DNA of 13,137 nucleotides from JBFMFE01 sp040752295. GTDB taxonomy: Bacteria; UBP15; UBA6099; JBFMBQ01. The stretch lies in the NCBI GenBank assembly GCA_040752295.1, contig JBFMFE010000174.1:1-13137 (forward strand), given 5' to 3'. This document shows positions 7,379 to 13,137 of the stretch, one piece after another. Position numbers and translations under genes: made by a program. Every line of letters starts with the position of its first letter. Within the stretch, counting starts at the first letter, position 1. The notes under the pieces are model-generated. The model was given only the letters and a program-made list of their open reading frames with translations. It was not told where the DNA came from and did not search any database.

Positions 7379-8062
7379 TCACTTGAACGCCTCGGAATAC
7401 TTGAGGTACTTTCTCGACGCCTCGTCGGAGGGGTTAAGCTCGAGCGCGCGGCGGAAAGACGCCCTCGCTTCCTCCAGGAGCCCCTTCGTGAAGTACGCGA
7501 TTCCGAGGTTGCGGTGCACCTGCGGGTCGTCTGGGTTGAGCCTGCGAGCTTTCTTCCAGTTTTCGATTGACCTGTCCATGTCGGACATCGCACGTTTTCC
7601 GTGCGCCACGCCGAGATTGTAGTGGACGAGAAATTTGTCTCCATCGGCGTCCAGCGCCCGCTCGAGGACCTCGATCGCGTCCGAGAAGCGTCCGTCGCTG
7701 ATCAGCATGCGCCCGAGCGCCGCCGCGTACCCCGCGTTGCGCGGGGCTTTAGCCGCCGCCTTTTCCTGAAAGTGGATCGCGCGCGGTATTTCGCCCTTGT
7801 CGTACAGGACACCCGCCGCGAGCGCGAGCACCTCCACCCATTCCGGGTCGAGCTTCAGCGCCATCGAAAGCTCCGAAAGCGCCGCGTCGAGGTTCCCTTC
7901 CCGGCTGTATATCTCTCCGAGCGACTTGTAGGGATACGGGAATTCCGGGTCCGCCTCGATTGCCTTCCGGTACTCGTCCTTCGCCGCAGCGGGGTCGTTT
8001 TTCTTTTCGTACAGCACGCCGAGGTTGTAGTGGTAGGCGGATTTTTCCTGTGCGCCGCTCAT
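7379..8062 (-). CDS. Tetratricopeptide repeat protein
   Basis: This 227-aa protein consists almost wholly of six TPR units of about 34 residues. They begin near residues 8, 42, 76, 110, 144 and 180. Repeats 1, 2, 5 and 6 keep the classic pattern (YNLG...Y...G....A...F..AL.L.P). TPR solenoids act as protein-protein scaffolds; the partner here is unknown. There is no signal peptide or membrane segment, so it is presumably cytosolic. The ATG at 8062 lies just 3 nt after the pyrF stop, so it is almost certainly co-transcribed and perhaps translationally coupled; AAAGGA is about 11 nt upstream of it. Nothing indicates a direct link to pyrimidine synthesis. Confidence 0.88.
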   Translation of the reverse strand: MSGAQEKSAYHYNLGVLYEKKNDPAAAKDEYRKAIEADPEFPYPYKSLGEIYSREGNLDAALSELSMALKLDPEWVEVLALAAGVLYDKGEIPRAIHFQEKAAAKAPRNAGYAAALGRMLISDGRFSDAIEVLERALDADGDKFLVHYNLGVAHGKRAMSDMDRSIENWKKARRLNPDDPQVHRNLGIAYFTKGLLEEARASFRRALELNPSDEASRKYLKYSEAFK

Positions 8063-8065
8063 GGC

Positions 8066-8827
8066 TCAGGGCGTCCTTTCGCCGCGTCCGCCGGCGATTT
8101 CCCCGAAGAGCTTCTTCAGGGCGGCGGACGGGTCCGGCGCCGTGGTCACCGGCCGTCCCACGACGATGTGCGTCGCGCCCCTCGCGAACGCCTCCGCCGG
8201 GCTGAGTGTGCGTTCCTGGTCGTTGCGCGCCGCCCAGGCGGGGCGGACGCCCGGCGTCACGATCATGAAATCCTCAGGGTGGTACTTTCTCACAAGCGCC
8301 GCCTCGAGGGGGGAGGCGACGACTCCGTCCGCGCCCGCGCTCCTGCCCAGTTCGGCGTAATGGACGACGAGCCGCGGGATCGGCACGTCGCACAGCGTTT
8401 CCTCGCGCAGCGTCCGCTCGCCGACGCTCGTGAGCACCGTGACACCGAGCATGGCGGGCGGGGGCGCGCCCGCGGCATCCGCCGCGGCGTCAACCGCGCG
8501 CCGGCACGCCGCCACCATCGCGGCGCCGCCGGAAAGATGAACCGTGAACATGTCAACCCCCAGAACCACAACCGCCCGACCAGCCGCGGCGACTGAATTC
8601 GGTATGTCATGGAATTTCAGGTCTAAAAACACCTTTTTACCGTTCTCCTTGAGATATTCGATCACGCGCCACCCCGCGGCGGCGAACAGCCCGGCGCCCA
8701 CCTTGTAGAACACCGCGTCGCCGCCCAGCGACTCCACCGTTTCCCGCGCCGCACCGAACACCGGCTCGTCGAGCGCTATTATCACCTTATCGCGCGTCGC
8801 GGCGCCGCTCTCGTTCAATCCTTTCAT
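8066..8827 (-). CDS. pyrF: Orotidine 5'-phosphate decarboxylase
   Basis: This enzyme decarboxylates orotidine 5'-phosphate to UMP, the last step of de novo pyrimidine synthesis, in the cytosol. The 253-aa length is normal. The signature VFLDLKFHDIPNSV is present, giving the catalytic set Lys42, Asp69, Lys71 and Asp74, with Asp20 in IIALDEP. The C-terminus has the phosphate-loop elements VTPGVRP (about 200-206), an Arg following NDQE, and VVGRPVT. The ATG at 8827 has GGCGGGGGA immediately upstream. It is the first gene of a probable pyrF-TPR-radical SAM transcript. No other pyr gene is nearby, so this is not a pyrimidine operon. Confidence 0.95.
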   Translation of the reverse strand: MKGLNESGAATRDKVIIALDEPVFGAARETVESLGGDAVFYKVGAGLFAAAGWRVIEYLKENGKKVFLDLKFHDIPNSVAAAGRAVVVLGVDMFTVHLSGGAAMVAACRRAVDAAADAAGAPPPAMLGVTVLTSVGERTLREETLCDVPIPRLVVHYAELGRSAGADGVVASPLEAALVRKYHPEDFMIVTPGVRPAWAARNDQERTLSPAEAFARGATHIVVGRPVTTAPDPSAALKKLFGEIAGGRGERTP

Positions 8828-8904
8828 TCCCCCGCCGGATTATTCATCTGGTCTTTCGCATTTTTCGACGTCGAATTTCCGAATCAACTTGCCCCTGCCC
8901 GTGT

Positions 8905-8988
8905 GCCTGCCTGTGCGTGTCCGCACGCAGACAGGCGTGCCCGTGCCCGAATTCTTTTATTTCTTTTCGGGCACGCTCACGGGCACGG
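8905..8988. repeat. GC-rich inverted-repeat block
   Basis: The left part is an imperfect 30-bp palindrome (8905-8934) with core GTGCG-TGTC-CGCAC and the 13-mer GCAGACAGGCGTG (8927-8939) shared with 59-71. It is followed by CGTGCCCG (8942-8949) paired with CGGGCACG (8968-8975) across an AT-rich 18-nt loop. A further CACGGGCACGG (8978-8988) mirrors the first GTGCCCGTG. The structure can fold on either strand and is non-coding. Confidence 0.65.
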
Positions 8989-9075
8989 AAAGAAAAAACA
9001 TTTCAGAAAAATTCCAGTCACGTCCCCGAAATTCTCCGGTTTGCTGGCTGCATGCTCCGCCATGGAGCCGGGAAA

Positions 9076-9146
9076 TGGGACAGGCTTCCAGTCTTTTAGT
9101 GGGACAGGCTTCCAGCCTTTTAGTGGGACAGGCTTCCAGCCTGTCA
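9076..9146. repeat. Three tandem 24-bp repeats
   Basis: Units begin at 9076, 9100 and 9124, each starting TGGGACAGGCTTCCAG. The first has GTC where the second has GCC, and the third ends in CTGTC instead of CTTTTAG. The last unit forms a perfect 8-bp hairpin, GACAGGCT-TCC-AGCCTGTC (9127-9145), followed by ATTTTCGTTTT on the plus strand. The period is a multiple of three, so both strands stay open in frame, but no gene is implied. Confidence 0.85.
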
Positions 9147-9329
9147 TTTTCGTTTTACTTCTAAATTTTAGATTGGACATTGGACATATTAGATTCTTTT
9201 TTTGCGGAATTGCCTCCGAACGTTGGGACGTTGCGAAAATCTTCGAAGAGAACGTCGTATTCCGGTTCAAGACTCTCGAACCCGCCTGCCGGCAGACGCG
9301 GCGTCGTAGCCTTCGTTCTTCATTCCAGC

Positions 9330-9370
9330 CTCGACGTTCCACGTTCGATATTCGGTATTCGCTTTTCATC
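9330..9370. repeat. AATATCGAACGT-type degenerate repeat
   Basis: Read on the minus strand the stretch contains GAATACCGAATATCGAACGT followed by GGAACGTCGAGG, that is, short tandem CGAAT and GAACGT units. Similar CGACGT/CGAA units occur at 8864-8875 and about 4919-4931. The stretch lies immediately downstream of the galT stop codon and does not resemble a terminator. Confidence 0.5.
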
Positions 9371-9400
9371 TCTCCGGAACCGTTACGTGCGAATGATCTC

Positions 9401-10429
9401 TCATCCGCTCCCGTCGTGCCCGCCCTTCGAGACGTCCACCATGCGAAGTTCCGCCGCCGCCTCCTCGGGCGTCATGGGGTTTATGTAAAAGCCGGAGCCC
9501 CACTCGAATCCGGCGACCTTCGTCAGGCGCGGGATTATCTCGAGGTGCCAGTGATAGAAGACCTCGAACTCGACGTTGCAGGGAGAGGTGTGTATGAGGT
9601 AGTTGTAGGGCGGGAAACCCATGAGCATGTCCAGGCGCTTGAGGGTTTCGCCCAGCACTTCGGAAAACTTTTCTATCTGCTCGTCCGGGAGGGCGTGGAA
9701 GCAGTGCTGGTGTTCCATCGGCGCGATCCACGTCTCGAAGGGAAAACGCGCGGCGAAGGGCGTGAACGACACGAACCGGTCGTTTTTCGCGACGATCCGC
9801 TTTCCGAAGTCAAGCTCCTCGTCCACCATGTCGCAGAACACGCAGCGGTCCTTGAAATCCAGGTACGCCCTCACACCCTGAATCTCTTCCAGTATCCGCT
9901 TCGGTATGGTGGGAGTGGCGATCAGCTGCGAGTGAGGATGCTCCAGAGACGCCCCCGCCGCCTCCCCGGAGTTGCGGAAGATCAATATGTACTTTATCCG
10001 CCTGTCCTTCTCCAGGTCGCGCATTCTCTCGCGGTACATCCAGACGATCTCGTTCAATTCCTCTCTCGCGCAGGTGGAGATCGTGCTGTTGTGCCTCGGG
10101 CTTTCGATGAACACCTCGTGCGCGCCGATCCCGTGCATCACGTCGTATATCCCCCGCGCCTTCTTGTTGAGCGAGCCTTCCACCGCGAGCGCCGGGTATT
10201 TGTTCGCCACGACCCTTATGCGCCAGCCGGGCGAGTCCGGCTCGCCGGCGTTGTTTCTGAGCGACAGGATTTCCGGCGGCGTGCTCCACTCGTTCCCCGG
10301 GCAGAACGGGCAGAACCTGTCGCCTCTCTCGCGCGGCATCGCCGGGACGTAATCGGTCGGGCGCTCGCCGCGCTCCGTGGATATTATCACCCACCTTCCC
10401 ACCACGGGGTCGCGTCTCAGTTCGGACAT
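9401..10429 (-). CDS. galT: Galactose-1-phosphate uridylyltransferase
   Basis: This enzyme exchanges UMP between UDP-glucose and galactose 1-phosphate in the Leloir pathway; it may instead supply sugar nucleotides for glycan building. It has 342 residues, normal for the family. The HIT-superfamily signature GASLEHPHSQLIATP holds the nucleophile, His166, in HPHSQ (E. coli has HPHGQ). Zinc-site cysteines appear as FCPFCPG (Cys40, Cys43) with a second CVFC pair (196-199), and the C-terminal FYHWHLEIIPR (His293, His295) is conserved. The related ADP-glucose phosphorylase activity cannot be excluded because of the Ser variant. The ATG at 10429 is chosen over an in-frame ATG at 10453 because MSELRRDPVVGRWVII matches family N-termini, and because the upstream ATG lies only 3 bp from the -10 box at 10456-10461, ahead of the expected transcript start near 10449. 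Confidence 0.93.
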   Translation of the reverse strand: MSELRRDPVVGRWVIISTERGERPTDYVPAMPRERGDRFCPFCPGNEWSTPPEILSLRNNAGEPDSPGWRIRVVANKYPALAVEGSLNKKARGIYDVMHGIGAHEVFIESPRHNSTISTCAREELNEIVWMYRERMRDLEKDRRIKYILIFRNSGEAAGASLEHPHSQLIATPTIPKRILEEIQGVRAYLDFKDRCVFCDMVDEELDFGKRIVAKNDRFVSFTPFAARFPFETWIAPMEHQHCFHALPDEQIEKFSEVLGETLKRLDMLMGFPPYNYLIHTSPCNVEFEVFYHWHLEIIPRLTKVAGFEWGSGFYINPMTPEEAAAELRMVDVSKGGHDGSG

Positions 10430-10455
10430 GCCGGCTCTTTCACCTCGCGGCATTC

Positions 10456-10464
10456 ATTATAACA
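10456..10464 (-). promoter_or_regulatory. Extended -10 promoter of galT
   Basis: On the minus strand this reads TGTTATAAT: a perfect TATAAT with the TGn extension. The -35 position is weak (ATATGC), as is usual for extended -10 promoters. Transcription would start near 10449, giving a leader of about 20 nt that includes GAGGTGAAAG before the ATG at 10429. Confidence 0.6.
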
Positions 10465-10511
10465 AATTCGCCGTTCGCGCATATACACGCCCGTCCCGGA
10501 CGCTTCGCGGG

Positions 10512-10540
10512 TTGATAAAGGGAACGACGTGGAATACAAT
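10512..10540 (+). promoter_or_regulatory. Predicted promoter of the GT-C gene
   Basis: TTGATA (10512-10517) and TACAAT (10535-10540) are separated by exactly 17 bp, each five-sixths of the consensus. Transcription would start near 10547 with a leader of about 103 nt. It faces away from the galT promoter in the same 220-bp region. Confidence 0.6.
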
Positions 10541-10649
10541 CCGGTCGCCGGTGCGGCGACGTCCGGCGAGCGCGCCGGTAACCTGAACCATCATTCCCGC
10601 AGGGGGGCATGAGAAAAACCGGCAGTCACCACGGAAGGGAGGCGGCTTG

Positions 10650-12215
10650 ATGGAAACGCTCGCGCTGCCGTCGGCGGGGCTGGTCTTCACGATCGTTTTC
10701 TGTTTCCTCCTCAGAATCCTGCCGCGCGCCGGGGTCCGGTACTACGGCGGCGACGCCTTTTACCACATGTTCGTCGCGGACGTCATAAGGAAGACGGGGA
10801 GCCGCGCACGGAGCGCCGATTACTTTCTCATCGGCGCCGTCAACGACTATCCCCCCGTGCTCCATTACTTTCTGGCGCTGTTCCCGGAGCGGTTCGTGGA
10901 CAGGTACAACATGGCGTTCGGACCCGCGTTCGACGCCTTGAGCGCCGCCGCGGTGTACGCCTTCACGCGGGCGCTTACGGAAAACGAGTCCGCCGCCCTT
11001 GCCGCCGGCGCGATTTACGCCCTGACCCCGGAACTTCAATACGAAGCCATGAGCCTGACGCCCCGTCTTCTCGGAACGCTGATGCTGAACCTCCATTTCG
11101 CCTCCCTCGTGTTTTACGTCCAGTATCAACAGGCGGTTTTCCTGGCGGCGGCGGCGGTGACGGGCGTGATTGACTTTTACACGCACAGGATACAGCTTCC
11201 GCTGCTGTTTCTGATAAGCGCGGCGTTTGCGATCGCGGCGCGCGAGCCGGTGATAATCGCCGTCACGGCGGCGTGGACGGCGGCGGCTTTCTTGGTCAAC
11301 CGCGGACTTTTCGTCAGGACGCTGAAGAGTTATTACATAATGACATCCGACAACGTTCGCAACTGGAGAGAGTACGGCACGGAAGCGATGAGGGCGCGCC
11401 CGGGAGACGCCGTCGAAAGAACCGGAACACCGGCGCGGGAAAAACCGTCCGGCGGTTTTTCCCTCACCGGCGCCGCACGGATTCTGGCTCAGAAGGGCGC
11501 GGTGTACCTGAAATACAATCCCTACGGGCTTGCGGCTCTCGCCCTGATCGCGTTCTACAGGGAAATATCGGGCATGATCGGCACGGCGGCGGGGCTGATG
11601 TTTCTGTGGTTTCTCGTCTCTTACGTAACGTTCGCGGTGACGGAGCGCTGCGGTATTTTAGGGCAGAAGGTGGGGGAGGGATACCGGCAGTACCTGGATT
11701 TCGGGGCGTTTCCATGCGCCGCGTTCGTTGCCGCCGAAGGGGCTGCGCTCTATAATAGCAGCCGGATGGAGTGGTGGGCGCTCTTCGCTGCGTGCGCACT
11801 GTTCGCGTATCCGGGTTTGAGGACGCTGACGATACTGAGGAGAACCAGATCCCCCGCGGCGGTTGGAGAGGACCTGCTCGAAGTGCTCAACGCGCTGAAG
11901 GAACAGCCGCGCGGAAACGTCATGTGCCTGCCGCCCGGATACAGTTACGCCGCGCTGTACTTTTCCCGCCAGCCGGTTCTCGAGGTCGTGGAGAGGAGCG
12001 TCCCTTACCGTGACAGGATCAGGGAGTATTACACCGGGCTTAAATCGCCCATGGAGGAGTTCGCCGGGAGGTTCGATATAAGTTACGTTCTCGTCAATCA
12101 TGCTCTGAACGACGTACGTGTGCCCGGCGGGTGGGGCGAAACGGTCGCGAAGCGCGGACCGTTTCAGGTCATCCGCGTCCCGGTTTCCGGGAACCGGCAG
12201 GGGGCGGGATTATGA
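10650..12215 (+). CDS. STT3-like GT-C family membrane glycosyltransferase (putative)
   Basis: This 521-aa multi-pass membrane protein has roughly nine or ten hydrophobic segments, the first at about residues 8-26, and a soluble C-terminal tail of about 115 residues. After the first helix it has GGDAFYHMFVADVIRKTG (Asp35, His39) and then NDYPPVLHYFLAL (about 66-78). This layout resembles the first periplasmic loop of GT-C enzymes and of STT3/AglB/PglB oligosaccharyltransferases (DxYYH-type motif), which transfer sugars from polyprenyl-phosphate donors. No WWDxG motif is visible in the C-terminal part, so oligosaccharyltransferase activity is doubtful; a polyprenyl-phosphate-sugar-dependent mannosyl- or arabinosyltransferase-like role is possible. 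AAGGGAGG (10635-10642) lies 7 nt before the ATG, which rules out the TTG at 10647. It is divergent from galT, consistent with shared sugar metabolism, though that is inference. Confidence 0.72.
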   Translation: METLALPSAGLVFTIVFCFLLRILPRAGVRYYGGDAFYHMFVADVIRKTGSRARSADYFLIGAVNDYPPVLHYFLALFPERFVDRYNMAFGPAFDALSAAAVYAFTRALTENESAALAAGAIYALTPELQYEAMSLTPRLLGTLMLNLHFASLVFYVQYQQAVFLAAAAVTGVIDFYTHRIQLPLLFLISAAFAIAAREPVIIAVTAAWTAAAFLVNRGLFVRTLKSYYIMTSDNVRNWREYGTEAMRARPGDAVERTGTPAREKPSGGFSLTGAARILAQKGAVYLKYNPYGLAALALIAFYREISGMIGTAAGLMFLWFLVSYVTFAVTERCGILGQKVGEGYRQYLDFGAFPCAAFVAAEGAALYNSSRMEWWALFAACALFAYPGLRTLTILRRTRSPAAVGEDLLEVLNALKEQPRGNVMCLPPGYSYAALYFSRQPVLEVVERSVPYRDRIREYYTGLKSPMEEFAGRFDISYVLVNHALNDVRVPGGWGETVAKRGPFQVIRVPVSGNRQGAGL

Positions 12216-12320
12216 ACCGGGCATATCCTGCACCCGCAGCTTTACGGAGGACCACCATCGGCGATGCTGTCACATCTTGCGGTAGCAAGGGTTGAATAAT
12301 TGAAGGGGGTGACAATAAAT

Positions 12321-12572
12321 ATGTCCGAGTCGGATTGGAAAAAGCGGATTTCCATCAACCCGAATGTGTGTCACGGGAAACCGTGCATCAAAGGCACACG
12401 TGTTATGGTTTCCGTCATTTTAGATTATCTGAAGGCGGGGGAAAGCGCAGATACGATACTGAAAGAATATCCAACGCTCAAAGAAAAAGATATCCGGACC
12501 GCGCTTGCTTACGCCGCATGGTTGGCGCACGAGGAGGAGTCCCAGCCTCTTCATACGGAGATAACGGCATGA
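12321..12572 (+). CDS. DUF433 domain protein, probable antitoxin
   Basis: This 83-aa protein carries the full DUF433 pattern: RISINPNVCHGKPCIKGTRV, then MVSVILDYLKAGESADTIL, KEYPTL and DIRTALAYAAW (residues about 10-68). DUF433 proteins are small winged-helix-like proteins usually encoded upstream of PIN-like DUF5615 proteins, and the pair is considered a VapBC-like toxin-antitoxin system. The ATG at 12321 follows AAGGGGGTGA (12303-12312) at 8-nt spacing; the TTG at 12300 would precede that site. Its stop overlaps the next start (ATGA), implying translational coupling. A small hairpin CTTGC-GGTA-GCAAG (12276-12289) sits just upstream, but no clear promoter was seen. Confidence 0.9.
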   Translation: MSESDWKKRISINPNVCHGKPCIKGTRVMVSVILDYLKAGESADTILKEYPTLKEKDIRTALAYAAWLAHEEESQPLHTEITA

Positions 12573-12940
12573 AAATCAAAGTGGATGAAAATATGCCGCA
12601 TGACCCTGCTGAACTTCTTCGTTCCGCGGGGCATAACGCGGAAACCGTTCCTGAAGAAGGTCTTTCCGGGGCGGAAGACCCGCTTGTTATCAAGAGAGCC
12701 GCGGAAGAAGGGTGTCTTTTGATGACATTTGATTTGGATTTTGGAGACGTCCGTTCATACCCGATAGGAACACACGCTGGGATTGTCGTCTTTCGCCTTC
12801 ATGATCAAAGATGGGCTGTATTGAGAGAGCCTGCCGGGCGATTGATAGCCTCGGGGCTTCTTGAGCGTCTTTCTCATGGGCTGGCGATTGTGGATGAAAG
12901 CCGCATCAGACTGCGATCTAAAGAAAATGATAATGATTGA
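12569..12940 (+). CDS. DUF5615 PIN-like protein, probable toxin
   Basis: This 123-aa protein has the DUF5615 (PIN-like, Mut7-C-related) layout. It starts with KIKVDENMP (acidic Asp6, Glu7), followed by GHNAETVPEEGLSGAEDP and the second acidic cluster LLMTFDLDFGD (Asp55, Asp57, Asp60), then GIVVFRL. Such proteins are predicted metal-dependent RNases in toxin-antitoxin pairs with DUF433. All acidic positions expected for a PIN-like site are present, so it looks intact. It starts at the ATG overlapping the DUF433 stop, with GGAG at 12557-12560. It is followed by a non-coding stretch and a possible insertion-sequence end. Confidence 0.9.
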   Translation: MKIKVDENMPHDPAELLRSAGHNAETVPEEGLSGAEDPLVIKRAAEEGCLLMTFDLDFGDVRSYPIGTHAGIVVFRLHDQRWAVLREPAGRLIASGLLERLSHGLAIVDESRIRLRSKENDND

Positions 12941-13012
12941 TTCCAGTGCAAAAAGTCCGATTTTACCAAATTTTAGTTTCATCTATGGTTGCAATACTCC
13001 GGTTTCACTGCG

Positions 13013-13137
13013 TGTTGCGCGGCGCGTAGAATTGACCCCCTGGCGGCGTCCTTTTTGACCCCCCTGACGGCGGGGTAAAAACGAGCTTCCGCGGCGGATG
13101 TTATTGTGCGTAAAAGTATGCCCCCGTTCGCTATGGG
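13013..13137. mobile_element. Possible IS21-family element end, truncated by window
   Basis: Two tandem direct repeats, TTGACCCCCTGGCGGCG (13032-13048) and TTGACCCCCCTGACGGCG (13055-13072), have a 23-bp period. A TGT-initial stretch at 13013 lies just outside them. Multiple TTGACCCCC-type subterminal repeats next to a TGT terminus are characteristic of IS21-family ends (transposase-binding sites). If so, the istA and istB genes would lie to the right of the window. No transposase reading frame is visible within the 65 bp remaining. Confidence 0.45.

Larger units (their letters stand above)
8828..9400. other. 573-bp repeat-rich intergenic region, no gene
   Basis: This non-coding gap between galT and pyrF is packed with short repeats. 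They include a 12-bp palindrome TTCGACGTCGAA (8864-8875), a GC-rich inverted-repeat block (8905-8988), three 24-bp tandem units (9076-9146), a TTCTAAATTTTAGATTGG stretch, CGCCTGCCGGCAG (9283-9295), and AATATCGAACGT-like units (about 9330-9370). Open frames on both strands cross it, but their translations are repeat-derived (for example WKPVPLK three times in a row) and none has a credible start or domain. No good promoter for pyrF was identified in the first 100 bp upstream. Confidence 0.75.

Noticed and set aside
9127..9150. Intrinsic terminator for galT
   Set aside because: The T-rich tail is on the plus strand while galT runs on the minus strand, so the orientation is wrong.
8977..9369. 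130-aa minus-strand open frame with three WKPVPLK repeats
   Set aside because: The peptide repeats are simply the translation of the 24-bp tandem units, and the rest comes from other intergenic repeats.
8903..10462. 519-codon plus-strand open frame opposite galT
   Set aside because: It is antisense to the galT catalytic motifs and starts inside intergenic repeats.
12180..12197. Perfect hairpin CCGGTT-TCCGGG-AACCGG at the end of the GT-C gene
   Set aside because: It lies inside the coding sequence and no T-run follows, so it does not qualify as an intrinsic terminator.

Overview
This is a GC-rich bacterial window with ten confident protein-coding genes, one further small toxin-antitoxin-like pair, and unusually repeat-laden intergenic DNA. 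No rRNA, tRNA or CRISPR array was seen. The gene content is an ADP-forming acyl-CoA synthetase, a B12-type radical SAM protein, GT-A and GT-C glycosyltransferases and minimal toxin-antitoxin modules. Together with the degenerate intergenic repeats (TTCTACATT units, CGAATATCGAAC-like units, GACAGGCTTCCAGCCT units), this suggests an uncultivated, probably anaerobic and fermentative bacterium. Repeats of this style are familiar to me from PVC-related and Omnitrophota-like metagenome assemblies, but the phylum assignment is a guess from style and not a demonstration.

Left third, minus strand: a probable two-gene operon starts at 4728. It encodes a 701-aa fused ADP-forming acetyl-CoA synthetase, followed by a P-loop plus DRTGG protein of the kind found at the N-terminus of long phosphotransacetylases but without the catalytic Pta domain. 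The same strand continues, after a 429-bp repeat-rich gap, with a family 2 glycosyltransferase (1075-104). The pathway suggested is acetyl-CoA to acetate with ATP formation.

Middle: a plus-strand mntA-hepT type VII toxin-antitoxin pair (5081-5690) has all signature residues intact, its own predicted promoter and a 17-nt gene overlap. It is followed by convergent minus-strand genes. In transcription order these are galT (10429-9401), a 573-bp repeat-rich gap, pyrF (8827-8066), a six-TPR protein (8062-7379, only 3 nt after pyrF) and a B12-type radical SAM protein (7275-5875).

Right: a large STT3-like GT-C membrane protein (10650-12215) is divergent from galT. Clear but different promoters lie in the shared 220-bp region. 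Next is a DUF433/DUF5615 antitoxin-toxin-like pair (12321-12940) with an ATGA overlap. The window ends in tandem TTGACCCCC repeats that look like the end of an IS21-family element running off the edge.

I found no clear case for a wholly new multi-gene defence system. The best leads are the stand-alone DRTGG P-loop protein tied to the ADP-forming synthetase, the unassigned pyrF-TPR-radical SAM cluster, the STT3-like protein without a visible WWDxG motif, and the several distinct classes of intergenic repeat.
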